DNA of 32,443 nt, from positions 1-32,443 of the forward strand of contig CANIBN010000007.1 in NCBI GenBank assembly GCA_947465505.1, given 5' to 3'. Position 1 is the stretch's first letter. Each line of letters opens with the position of its first letter. Shown here one piece after another: positions 24,379 through 32,443 of this stretch. Below the pieces are notes generated by a model. That model was not told the DNA's origin. It was given only the letters and a program-made list of their open reading frames with translations, and did not search any database. The position numbers and the translations under genes are program-made. The DNA is from Acidimicrobiales bacterium (GTDB taxonomy: Bacteria; Actinomycetota; Acidimicrobiia; Acidimicrobiales; Ilumatobacteraceae).

Positions 24379-24489
24379 ATGGGCTACAACCCGTACCGGA
24401 AGAAGGTCGTGAAACCGGGCGACAAGTGGATCTTCGTCGCTATCGCCCTCGTGGCGGTCGGCCTCATCCTCTGGGGGTTTCTCGGCTGA
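24379..24489 (+). CDS. 36-aa single-TM membrane microprotein (hypothetical)
   Basis: MGYNPYRKKVVKPGDKWIFVAIALVAVGLILWGFLG; GATAAT -10-like hexamer 6 nt before ATG; basic N-terminus then TM. Confidence 0.6.
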   Translation: MGYNPYRKKVVKPGDKWIFVAIALVAVGLILWGFLG

Positions 24490-24519
24490 CGGGCGGTCGT
24501 CGCCCGCTGGTCCGGCCGC

Positions 24520-24867
24520 CTAAAGCCCTTCCAGCACCTCGACGACGCCGGCCAGCACCGCTGCAACGTCGACCCGAACCTCGATGCCCCGCAGACCCCG
24601 CTCGGCGATCCACGCAATCCCGAGTCTGCGCACGCGAGCAAGTTTCTCCGCACTGACCGCCTCGAACGGGTGCCCGAACGACGCCGACGATCGAGTCTTC
24701 ACCTCGCAGAACACCACGAGCCGCGGGCCCTTCGCTACGACGAGGTCGAGTTCACCCATACGGCCGTTACGCCAGTTGCGATCAAGCACCGTGTAGCCAC
24801 GCGCCACATACCAACGGGCCACGAGTTCCTCGCCGTATGCACCCCGAGCCTGATTGGCCCGGCCCAC
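24520..24867 (-). CDS. yraN: UPF0102 (YraN) family endonuclease-like protein
   Basis: GAYGEELVARWYVARGYTVLDRNWRNGRMGELDLVVAKGPRLVVFCEVKTRSSASFGHPFEAVSAEKLARVRRLGIAWI. Confidence 0.94.
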   Translation of the reverse strand: MGRANQARGAYGEELVARWYVARGYTVLDRNWRNGRMGELDLVVAKGPRLVVFCEVKTRSSASFGHPFEAVSAEKLARVRRLGIAWIAERGLRGIEVRVDVAAVLAGVVEVLEGL

Positions 24868-24871
24868 GGGA

Positions 24872-25165
24872 CTAGATCTCCTTGGGAGGAAGTTCTTCCA
24901 CGTTGACGTCCTTGAACGTCAAGACCCGCACGGCCGGCACGAGGCGGCTCTTGCGGTACATGTCCCACACCCACGCATCGGTGAGTCGGACCTCGATGAG
25001 GGGACGCGGTCCGTCGGCAAGCACATTCACCTGCACGTCATTGGCCAAATAGAAGCGACGATCGGTCTCCACGGCATAGCGGAACATGCCCGCAATATCT
25101 TGGTACTCCTGAGCGAGCTGGAGTTCCCGGTCTGCTTCGAAGTTCTCGAGATCGTCGGCGCTCAA
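24872..25165 (-). CDS. DUF2469 family protein
   Basis: LSADDLENFEADRELQLAQEYQDIAGMFRYAVETDRRFYLANDVQVNV...DAWVWDMYRKSRLVPAVRVLTFKDVNVEEL; TTG start at 25165 with AGGAGG upstream. Confidence 0.88.
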   Translation of the reverse strand: MSADDLENFEADRELQLAQEYQDIAGMFRYAVETDRRFYLANDVQVNVLADGPRPLIEVRLTDAWVWDMYRKSRLVPAVRVLTFKDVNVEELPPKEI

Positions 25166-25181
25166 CGGGCGCCTCCTGACG

Positions 25182-25529
25182 TCAGTTGTCGCGCTTTTCG
25201 CGGATCTTGGCAGCCTTGCCGGTGCGGTCGCGCAGGTAGTACAGCTTGGCGCGGCGCACGTCGCCACGGCGGACGACCTCGAGCTTGGCGATGATCGGCG
25301 AATGCTTCGGGAAGGTGCGCTCGACACCGATGCCGAAGGACATCTTGCGGACCGTGAAGGCCTCCTGCACGCCGCCGCCGGTGATGGAGATCACGTTGCC
25401 GTGAAACACCTGCACGCGCTCGCGGTTGCCTTCCACGACTCGCACGTGCACCTTCACCTCGTCACCGGGGCCAAAGCTCGGGACGTCGGACTTGATGTAC
25501 TGCTGGTCGACGAAATCGGTGGTCTTCAT
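25182..25529 (-). CDS. rplS: 50S ribosomal protein L19
   Basis: [95 protein letters not shown]. Confidence 0.98.
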   Translation of the reverse strand: MKTTDFVDQQYIKSDVPSFGPGDEVKVHVRVVEGNRERVQVFHGNVISITGGGVQEAFTVRKMSFGIGVERTFPKHSPIIAKLEVVRRGDVRRAKLYYLRDRTGKAAKIREKRDN

Positions 25530-25578
25530 GAGGCAAACGCTTCCTCGAGAGGGGCGGCAAAAAGCCGTAAGGGAACGC

Positions 25579-26313
25579 TCAAGGATACGGGACTGGGGGG
25601 AACTCTTCCAACAGTCGCTGCTCGTTTGTGCTGATTCCGCCCCGAGCCTCGATGAGGTCCGGTCGGTATCGAATCGTGCGGTGCAACCGCTGGGCGAGGC
25701 GCCAGCGCTCGATTCGGGCATGGTCGCCCGAGCGGAGGATCTCCGGCACCGTCCATCCCCGGAAGTCGGCCGGTCGGGTGTACTGGGGTTCCTCCAGGAG
25801 TCCGTCACCGCCGAAACTCTCGGTAACCGGGCTGACAGCATTGCCCATTACGCCCGGGACGAGGCGCGTGACCGCCTCGATAACCAGACACGCCGCCACC
25901 TCTCCCCCGCCCAGCACCACGTCACCGATGCTCAACTCGCCGTCCACGAGGTGCTCGCGGATGCGGTGATCGACACCCTCGTAGCGCCCACAGAGCAGGC
26001 TGAACCCCTCGCCGGCCGCCAGTTCGTGGGCCATCGCCTGGTCGAAACGACGTCCGCCCGGACCGAGCAGGAACAGCGGCCGGGGTGGGCGGGCAGCCTC
26101 GACAGAGGCAACAATCGGCGCGGGACGCATGAGCATCCCTGCTCCCCCGCCAAACGGGGAATCGTCGACCGTTCGGTGCACGTCGGTGGTGTGTTCACGC
26201 AGGTCGTGGCAACGCAGGTCCACCAAACCTGCGCCGCGGGCCTTGCCAAGCAGGGCCTCGGAGCAGAACGTATCCACCAGGGCCGGAAAGATCGTGAACA
26301 CGTCAATCCGCAT
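25579..26313 (-). CDS. trmD: tRNA (guanine37-N1)-methyltransferase
   Basis: [101 protein letters not shown]. Confidence 0.97.
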   Translation of the reverse strand: MRIDVFTIFPALVDTFCSEALLGKARGAGLVDLRCHDLREHTTDVHRTVDDSPFGGGAGMLMRPAPIVASVEAARPPRPLFLLGPGGRRFDQAMAHELAAGEGFSLLCGRYEGVDHRIREHLVDGELSIGDVVLGGGEVAACLVIEAVTRLVPGVMGNAVSPVTESFGGDGLLEEPQYTRPADFRGWTVPEILRSGDHARIERWRLAQRLHRTIRYRPDLIEARGGISTNEQRLLEEFPPVPYP

Positions 26314-26317
26314 GGCA

Positions 26318-26791
26318 TCAGTCCTCGTAGACCGCGAACAGTCCCTCGGGCGGGTCGATGGTGGTGACACCGTCGACACAGGAGAGTACGAAGATCGTCG
26401 GCACTAAGGCGCCCGACTCGAGTTCCAGGATGTCGTGTGCCGGGTTCGCCAGCACCCCGACGCAAAGACCGCGTTCGGTGCCGTCGGCCTCCACCACCCG
26501 GGAGCCAATCAGTTCGTGCACCCACACCGCCTCGGGATCGGCGATGGGTTCGGCCTCGAGTTCGGCGTTGGTGAGCGCCTCGGCCGCCGTGCGGTCGGCA
26601 ACACCGTCGAAAAACACCAGCCAACGGTCGGCCTGTGGCTTGGAGGTGCGCACGGTCAACGCTTGACCACGGGCATAAAGCACCGCTCCGGGATCAAGCC
26701 GCTCGGAGCGGTCGGTCACCAGGTCGACGTAGACCTCACCACGCAGTCCGTGGGCCTTGCCGACCCGTCCGACGACGAGCCGGTTGGTCAA
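26318..26791 (-). CDS. rimM: 16S rRNA processing protein RimM
   Basis: VGRVGKAHGLRGEVYVDLVTDRSERL; VWVHELIGSRVVEADGTERG; between KH-domain gene and trmD. Confidence 0.94.
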   Translation of the reverse strand: MTNRLVVGRVGKAHGLRGEVYVDLVTDRSERLDPGAVLYARGQALTVRTSKPQADRWLVFFDGVADRTAAEALTNAELEAEPIADPEAVWVHELIGSRVVEADGTERGLCVGVLANPAHDILELESGALVPTIFVLSCVDGVTTIDPPEGLFAVYED

Positions 26792-27051
26792 TCGACGAAA
26801 TCGACGTCGACGTCGACGCCGTCACGGCTTGCAGCCGCTCGCACGAGGGTGCGGATGGCCTGCGCGGTCTTGCCACGCTTGCCGATCACCCGGCCAAGAT
26901 CGTTCGGGCCAACGCGCACCTCGAGGCGTACCCGACCACGGCCGGGCTGACCGTCGACAACCACCGCATCGGGGTCGTCAACGATCGAGCGCACGACGTG
27001 TGCGAGTACTGCCGAGGCGACAGGCGCCGGTACCTGATTGGTATCGGTCAC
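26788..27051 (-). CDS. KH-domain RNA-binding protein (KhpA/YlqC-like)
   Basis: VVVDGQPGRGRVRLEVRVGPNDLGRVIGKRGKTAQAIRTLVRAAASRDGVDVDVDFVD; between rpsP and rimM. Confidence 0.93.
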   Translation of the reverse strand: MTDTNQVPAPVASAVLAHVVRSIVDDPDAVVVDGQPGRGRVRLEVRVGPNDLGRVIGKRGKTAQAIRTLVRAAASRDGVDVDVDFVD

Positions 27052-27055
27052 GGCG

Positions 27056-27328
27056 TTACTTGGCGGAGCGGGCTGCAGCGAATTCGCCCCATGCGCCCGA
27101 GATCTCGAGAAGCTTCTTGACGCGCTCGGTGGGCTGTGCGCCCTCCATGAGCCACTTCACGGTCTTTTCGTTGTTCACGGTGAGCGTCGAGGGCTCCTGG
27201 CGGGGGTTGTAATGCCCGAGGATCTCGATGAAGCGTCCGTCACGGGGCGAACGGCTATCCGTTGCCACGATGCGGTACTGCGGCTGCTTGGTCTTGCCGA
27301 TGCGCGTGAGTCGCAGTTTGACGGCCAT
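27056..27328 (-). CDS. rpsP: 30S ribosomal protein S16
   Basis: [46 protein letters not shown]. Confidence 0.98.
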   Translation of the reverse strand: MAVKLRLTRIGKTKQPQYRIVATDSRSPRDGRFIEILGHYNPRQEPSTLTVNNEKTVKWLMEGAQPTERVKKLLEISGAWGEFAAARSAK

Positions 27329-27347
27329 GTGCGTACTTTTCCTCTCG

Positions 27348-28718
27348 TCAGTTCATGCCCGGGAAGCCGGGCGGCATCATCGGCATACGCCGTTTGCCTT
27401 TTTTGCCTCCGGCCATGCCACCGAATCGCTTCATCATCTTCTGCATTTCGCTGAATTGCTTGACGAGTCGGTTGACTTCACCGGTGCTGGTTCCGCTGCC
27501 GTTGGCTATCCGCAGGCGTCGGCTCCCGTTGATGATCTCTGGTTTGCGGCGCTCATCCGATGTCATCGACCGGATGATTGCCTCTACCCGCTTGAGCTGA
27601 TCGTCCTCAATTTTGGCGCCCTTCAGCTCTTTGGGCATTCCGGGCATCATACCGAGCAGGTTGTTGATTGGGCCCATCTTCTTGACGGCCTGCATCTGCT
27701 CGAGGAAGTCATCGAGGGTGAATTCACCCTCCATGAGCCGGGTGGCTGCGGCCTCGGCCTGTTCCTGGTCGAGGGCCTGTTCGGCCTTCTCAATGAGGCT
27801 GAGCACGTCGCCCATGCCGAGGATCCGGCTCGCCATGCGGTCCGGGTAGAACTGTTCGAAGGCATCAAGCTTCTCGCCGGTGCTCGCAAAGGCGATCGGG
27901 CGGCCGATTACTTCCTTGACGCTGAGAGCGGCGCCACCACGGGCGTCGCCGTCCAACTTCGACAGGATCACGCCGTCAATGGCGAGGGCCTCGTGGAACC
28001 GCTCGGCGGTATCCACGGCGTCCTGACCAGTCATGGCGTCGATCACGAGGAACGTGTAGTGGGGTTCGGTGCTCGCCGAGATCTGGCGCACCTGCTCCAT
28101 GAGTTCCTCATCGATGGCCAGACGACCGGCGGTATCGATAATGAGGACGTCCTTGCCGAGACGACGGGCCTCCTGCAGACCTCGCTGGGCGACGGACACC
28201 GGGTCACCCTTGCCCGAACGAACAATGTCGTCTGCCTCGGAGAACACTGGCACGTCGACCTGACGACCGAGGGTCTTCAGCTGTTCAACGGCGGCTGGGC
28301 GCTGGAGGTCCGCACCGACGAGCAGCGGGTTGCGACCCTGACTCTTGAACCAGCGGGCAAGCTTGCCCGAGGCCGTGGTCTTGCCCGAACCCTGCAGACC
28401 AGCCATGAGGATGACCGTGGGCGGACGGCTCGCATACGTGATCTTGAGGACCTCGCCACCGAGCATGGCGGTGAGTTCCTGGTTGACGATCTTGATGACC
28501 TGCTGGCCAGGGTCGAGTGCCTTGGACAGCTCGATGCCGATGGCCTGCTCACGAATCCGGGCGACTACCGAGCGCACCACGCGCACGTTGACGTCCGCCT
28601 CGAGCAACGCCGTGCGGATCTCGCCGAGCATCTCGTCGACGTCTTCCTCGGTGAGACGGCCCTTGCCGCGAAGGCGCTTGAGGATTCCGTCGAAACGGTC
28701 GGACAGGCGGTCGAACAT
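27348..28718 (-). CDS. ffh: Signal recognition particle protein Ffh
   Basis: [79 protein letters not shown]-terminal [23 protein letters not shown]. Confidence 0.98.
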   Translation of the reverse strand: MFDRLSDRFDGILKRLRGKGRLTEEDVDEMLGEIRTALLEADVNVRVVRSVVARIREQAIGIELSKALDPGQQVIKIVNQELTAMLGGEVLKITYASRPPTVILMAGLQGSGKTTASGKLARWFKSQGRNPLLVGADLQRPAAVEQLKTLGRQVDVPVFSEADDIVRSGKGDPVSVAQRGLQEARRLGKDVLIIDTAGRLAIDEELMEQVRQISASTEPHYTFLVIDAMTGQDAVDTAERFHEALAIDGVILSKLDGDARGGAALSVKEVIGRPIAFASTGEKLDAFEQFYPDRMASRILGMGDVLSLIEKAEQALDQEQAEAAATRLMEGEFTLDDFLEQMQAVKKMGPINNLLGMMPGMPKELKGAKIEDDQLKRVEAIIRSMTSDERRKPEIINGSRRLRIANGSGTSTGEVNRLVKQFSEMQKMMKRFGGMAGGKKGKRRMPMMPPGFPGMN

Positions 28719-28724
28719 GAGACC

Positions 28725-28784
28725 AAAAATGCTACCGCCGAGCCGGTCCTGAGGTGCTCACACCCCAGGGCCAGACTCGGCGGT
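28725..28784 (-). terminator. Nested strong intrinsic terminator downstream of the lipoprotein gene, T5 tract ending 6 nt before the ffh start codon
   Basis: Outer arms ACCGCCGAG (28734-28742)/CTCGGCGGT (28776-28784); inner GGTCCTGAGGTG (28745-28756)/CACCCCAGGGCC (28761-28772); minus strand then reads AGCATTTTTGGTCTC-ATG. Confidence 0.8.
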
Positions 28785-28813
28785 CACGCATCACCCGGCG
28801 CAGATCGTGGAAT

Positions 28814-30262
28814 TCAGTTCTCCTTGGTGGCCTCCGTGCCTGCCGGCGCAGGCGCTGAGGTGACCTCGGGTGCCACCGAGTCCGCTGCCACTGCGGTCTC
28901 GATGGTTGCCGTATCCGTGGGGACCGGCGTGTTGACGGCCGCGAAGTCGAGGTACTCGTCGGCGATGCCGTAGACCGAGTACTGACCGCCCGTCGCATCG
29001 GTGAACACGTAGGACGGGATGAGCCACACGTTGCCATCGGCATCCCAGAGTTGCGAGAGGCCCACCGACACACCGGTCACCGTGACCGTGAAGGTCTCGA
29101 GCAGCGGCTCACTGATCGGTACCGGGTCCACCTGCACCGGGGGCATGGTTCCGGTGACGTCAGACGGTACCGGCTCGGGGGTGAGTCCCGGATCGGCGGC
29201 CGGTTCGGTGGAGGGTGCCTCCGCTCCCCCGACTGAGCCCGAACCCGAATCGCTTGCAGCCATGGCGGGCTCGGCGACGGCGTCGACAGCGGCTCCACGT
29301 GCGGCGATCCCGACCGCTCCACCACCGAAGTAGCCCCACCAATAGCCGTTGGTGTCGTTCAGACGCTCAACTGCCGTGGTGATGCCAACGAGGTCGTACT
29401 GGTCGCCTCGTTGGGGACTTGCAAGAAAGCCGTTCGCCGTGGTGAGCGCTCCCTCGGCGCCGAAGCCGAAGCCCACCGCAAGCTGAGTCTTGATGCCATC
29501 GAGGTTCAGCCAACCGGTGACGTAGGCACCCCACTCATCTGCGTAGGTTTCGAAGGTGTAGGCAGCGGGGTCGAGCCCGAGCGAGGTAAGCAGTGCTTTC
29601 GCCTTTGCCTCAGCCTCAGCCTTGTTCGGAACGTTGGCCGGGGGCTTGGGGGCCTCGCAGGGCCGAACCTCGGGGGCAACGACGGTGGTGTCGGTGGTAC
29701 CTACCGAACCCGTGACGGCAGGGTCGGTGGCTGCAGCGGAGTCGGCCGGGGCAGGCTCGCCCACTGCGATACCGGGCTCAGCGCATCCGACCGCCACCGT
29801 GCTCGACGACCACGACGGCGAGTACCACCAGTTCTGGAGGGCGTCGTTGGTGATCGTGAGGGATGCCTCCCCCTTCGAGGAATCTCCGAGGTACGTGTAG
29901 CCGCCCTGATCCTTCGGGAGGGTCTTCCAGGTACCCGTGAGGCCAAAGGCCTTGGCGAGGGCTGCCTTCTCGGCGTCGGTGGCTACGGCGTCGCCGGCAG
30001 GGAAGTACCACGCCGTGCGGGGACCGGTCGGCTCGACCAGACCCTCACCAGCGACGTAGGTGGTGGGCCGAATGCGCATAGCCGAATCGGCCGCAATGCT
30101 GGCACCAGCAACCTTCTCGGAGTTGCCACCGGCTCGCGCGCCCACCCGAATGGTGGCGGGGGCCTTGGTGGCAACCTTGGTCGTGTCTGCCGCACAGGCT
30201 CCCAAGAGGGCAACCGTTGCGACGACGGGGACAGAGACCTGAAGGATTCTGCGGATCGTCAT
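28814..30262 (-). CDS. Hypothetical large lipoprotein
   Basis: Lipobox MTIRRILQVSVPVVATVALLGAC; domain with FGLTGTWKTLPKDQGGYTYLGDSSKGEASLTITNDALQNWWYSPSW; Pro/Ser-rich linker. Start ATG 30262 rather than 30355. Confidence 0.82.
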   Translation of the reverse strand: MTIRRILQVSVPVVATVALLGACAADTTKVATKAPATIRVGARAGGNSEKVAGASIAADSAMRIRPTTYVAGEGLVEPTGPRTAWYFPAGDAVATDAEKAALAKAFGLTGTWKTLPKDQGGYTYLGDSSKGEASLTITNDALQNWWYSPSWSSSTVAVGCAEPGIAVGEPAPADSAAATDPAVTGSVGTTDTTVVAPEVRPCEAPKPPANVPNKAEAEAKAKALLTSLGLDPAAYTFETYADEWGAYVTGWLNLDGIKTQLAVGFGFGAEGALTTANGFLASPQRGDQYDLVGITTAVERLNDTNGYWWGYFGGGAVGIAARGAAVDAVAEPAMAASDSGSGSVGGAEAPSTEPAADPGLTPEPVPSDVTGTMPPVQVDPVPISEPLLETFTVTVTGVSVGLSQLWDADGNVWLIPSYVFTDATGGQYSVYGIADEYLDFAAVNTPVPTDTATIETAVAADSVAPEVTSAPAPAGTEATKEN

Positions 30263-30299
30263 GCTCGATGCGACGACCGCTCGGGCGGTTTGGTTCCCG

Positions 30300-31574
30300 C
30301 TATTCGGAGAAAAGTGCGTCGACGAACTCGTCAGGGTCGAACGGCACCAGGTCACCGATGGTCTCGCCCAAGCCCACGAGCTTCACGGGAAGGCCCAGTT
30401 CGGTCTCGATCGCAAACACGATGCCACCCTTGGCCGATCCGTCGAGCTTGGTGAGCACCACGCCCGTCACCTCGGTGACATCACCGAACTCTTTGGCCTG
30501 CACGAGACCGTTCTGACCGGTGGTGGCGTCGATCACGAGGAGCACCTCGGTGACCTTGCCCGGCTCGCGGTCTGCCACCCGACGAACCTTGCGCAACTCC
30601 TCCATGAGGTTGGACTTGTTCTGCAGTCGGCCCGCCGTGTCGCCGATGACGAGGTCGCACCCGCGCGACGCACCGGCCTGCACACCGTCGAAGATCACCG
30701 AACTGGGGTCGCCGCCCTCGTTGCCGCGCACGAATTCAGCACCCGAGCGCTGGGCCCAGGTCTGCAACTGCTCGGCTGCAGCAGCGCGGAACGTGTCGCC
30801 CGCAGCCAGCAGCACCCTGCGGCCCTCGGCGCGCTGCTGTGCAGCAACCTTGCCGATGGTGGTGGTCTTTCCCACTCCATTGACTCCAACGAAGAGCCAC
30901 ACGTTCGGACCGGCGCCACCTCGATCCTCTACCGTAAGACTGCGATGTGCTCCGGAGAGACGGGCCTTCATGTCATCTCGCAAGGCAGCGAGCAGAGCAT
31001 CGGGTTCGGTGATTTCCTTCGCCTTCACCCGGGCTCGCAGCGGGTTCAGCAGACCGTCGGTGACCTTGATACCGACATCGGCCCGCAACAGTGCTTCCTC
31101 TAGGTCGTCCCAGGAGTCCTGCGTGATTCCGGCGCGTCCGCGCACACCACCGATCGCGCCGCTGAACGTGGCACGGGCCTTCGCAATGCGGTCGCGGAAT
31201 CGAGGACGCTCAAACGTCTCCGGCTCGTGCTCCAGCTCCGGCTCGTTCTCCTCGATCTCGGCGAGGGCGGCCTCTGCCTCGAAGTCGGCAAGCGATTCCT
31301 CGAACGCAGCGTCGAGTTCCTCGGCAGAGATGACGTCGTCGGAGGTGTCTGTCGCATCGTCGAGTACCACGGCAGTGGTTGCCGGTGTCACTGCCGGTAC
31401 TGCACGGGCCTGCGGCTGCATCTGTGGCGGCGGCGTCGGCACACCGGCCTTCGCGGCAGAGGCACCCGGCACCGCGCCAGCAGCACGGCGACGGTTGACG
31501 ATGAGCACGCCGATCCCGAACACGAGAACGACGGCGATGAGGACGAGTAGTACGACCGGCATAAGCAGCGCCAC
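30300..31574 (-). CDS. ftsY: Signal recognition particle receptor FtsY, with N-terminal TM anchor
   Basis: MPVVLLVLIAVVLVFGIGVLIVNRRRAA anchor; VWLFVGVNGVGKTTTIGKVAAQQRAEGRRVLLAAGDTFRAAAAEQLQTWA; IGDTAGRLQNKSNLMEELRKV. Start could also be ATG 31562. Confidence 0.97.
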   Translation of the reverse strand: MALLMPVVLLVLIAVVLVFGIGVLIVNRRRAAGAVPGASAAKAGVPTPPPQMQPQARAVPAVTPATTAVVLDDATDTSDDVISAEELDAAFEESLADFEAEAALAEIEENEPELEHEPETFERPRFRDRIAKARATFSGAIGGVRGRAGITQDSWDDLEEALLRADVGIKVTDGLLNPLRARVKAKEITEPDALLAALRDDMKARLSGAHRSLTVEDRGGAGPNVWLFVGVNGVGKTTTIGKVAAQQRAEGRRVLLAAGDTFRAAAAEQLQTWAQRSGAEFVRGNEGGDPSSVIFDGVQAGASRGCDLVIGDTAGRLQNKSNLMEELRKVRRVADREPGKVTEVLLVIDATTGQNGLVQAKEFGDVTEVTGVVLTKLDGSAKGGIVFAIETELGLPVKLVGLGETIGDLVPFDPDEFVDALFSE

Positions 31575-31598
31575 GCTATCGGGCGCAACACAAGCGGG

Positions 31599-32443
31599 TT
31601 AGTTGTTGGCGTTCACCCGTTCGGACACAACCTTCGACGAGCCGCCCGGCTGCATGGTGACACCGAGCAGTACGTCGCCGGCCTCCATGGTGCGCTTCTG
31701 GTGACTCACGATGATCAACTGCGCCTCCGACCGGAACTCGCTCACGAGACCCAGGAAGCGGTGCAAGTTGACGTCGTCAAGGGCAGCCTCAACCTCGTCC
31801 ATCACGTAGAACGGCGAAGGCCGCGACCGGAAGACGGCAAACAGGTACGCCAGAGCGGTGAGGCTGCGCTCGCCGCCGGACAGCAGCGAGAGCTTCTTCA
31901 CGTTCTTGCCGCTCGGCTTGGCCTCCACCTCGATACCGGTGTTCAGCAGATTCTCCGGATCGGTGAGGACGAGCTTGCCCTGACCACCGGGGAACAACAT
32001 GCCGAACAGGTTCGTGAAGTGCACCGACACGTCGGCGAAGGCATCGGCAAACACCGTCTCGATCTCTGTGTCGATTGCCTTGATCACCCGGGCGAGCTCG
32101 CGTCGGGTCTCCTTCACGTCCTCCAACTGGTCCTCGAGGAACTTGTGGCGTTCCTGCAGGGCGTTGAACTCCTCCAGCGCGAGCGGGTTGATGGGCCCGA
32201 GCAGGCGCAGTTCACGCTCGAGGTCCTTTACTCGAGTCTGGGCCGACACTCCATCGGGCAGCGGGGGCTCGACGGCCGTGATGGCAAGGTCGGGTTCAGT
32301 CTCCAGCTCGCGACGTGTTGTCTCCTCGACAGCCTCGAGTCGAAGTCGTGCCTCGGCCTCCTCGATGTCCACCTTGTGCGAGCGATCGCGCAACACCTCA
32401 AGTTCGCGATCGGCGGCGACGCGCCGACGACGTGCTTCGTCGA
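31599..32443 (-). CDS. smc: Chromosome segregation protein SMC, C-terminal part; runs off the right edge
   Basis: LERELRLLGPINPLALEEFNALQERHKFLEDQLEDVKETRREL; KLSLLSGGERSLTALAYLFAVFRSRPSPFYVMDEVEAALDDVNLHRFLGLV; frame open past the ORF-track start to 32443. Confidence 0.96.
   Translation of the reverse strand, partial: DEARRRRVAADRELEVLRDRSHKVDIEEAEARLRLEAVEETTRRELETEPDLAITAVEPPLPDGVSAQTRVKDLERELRLLGPINPLALEEFNALQERHKFLEDQLEDVKETRRELARVIKAIDTEIETVFADAFADVSVHFTNLFGMLFPGGQGKLVLTDPENLLNTGIEVEAKPSGKNVKKLSLLSGGERSLTALAYLFAVFRSRPSPFYVMDEVEAALDDVNLHRFLGLVSEFRSEAQLIIVSHQKRTMEAGDVLLGVTMQPGGSSKVVSERVNANN

Noticed and set aside
27228-28973. 581-aa plus-strand ORF antisense to ffh and rpsP
   Set aside because: Spans several conserved minus-strand genes; no recognisable domain; high-GC antisense open frame.
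29411-30454. 347-aa plus-strand ORF antisense to the lipoprotein gene
   Set aside because: Low-complexity G/R composition; the minus-strand frame has a clean lipobox and terminator.

Overview
This is a compact, GC-rich, mostly housekeeping chromosomal window from an actinobacterium. Gene content and family-level protein features look Acidimicrobiia-like, but that taxonomic placement is inference. No CRISPR array, prophage, transposon or rRNA was seen. In order: partial class II ribonucleotide reductase nrdJ (-, runs off the left edge and is missing from the ORF track); RibD-C/DHFR-like reductase (+); LysM membrane protein (-) divergent from lexA (+), with a dense LexA-operator array between them; a tightly coupled minus-strand operon miaB-miaA-dapF-hflX-dapC-(Pro-rich membrane protein)-dapD-dapE; recA (-) with its own SOS box and terminator; a DUF983-like membrane protein (-); tRNA-His and tRNA-Lys (+); enoyl-CoA hydratase (-); OafA-type acyltransferase with SGNH domain (+); membrane-anchored sulfite-oxidase-like molybdoenzyme (+); two tandem flavodoxin-fold quinone reductases (+); RlmD/TrmA-like RNA methyltransferase (-) divergent from rpe (+); a secreted/membrane protein (-); a second enoyl-CoA hydratase (-); a 36-aa membrane microprotein (+); then the minus-strand block smc(partial)-ftsY-lipoprotein-ffh-rpsP-KH-rimM-trmD-rplS-DUF2469-yraN. 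The most interesting signals are non-coding: (i) a six-site LexA operator array; (ii) three TATCCACA DnaA-type boxes beside nrdJ; (iii) repeated TANNNT -10 motifs 6-10 nt before SD-less start codons, implying widespread leaderless transcription; (iv) three places where a strong terminator-like hairpin is fused to the -10 of the next, apparently leaderless, gene (miaB, ffh, a secreted-protein gene). No wholly novel multi-gene defence or mobile system could be supported.
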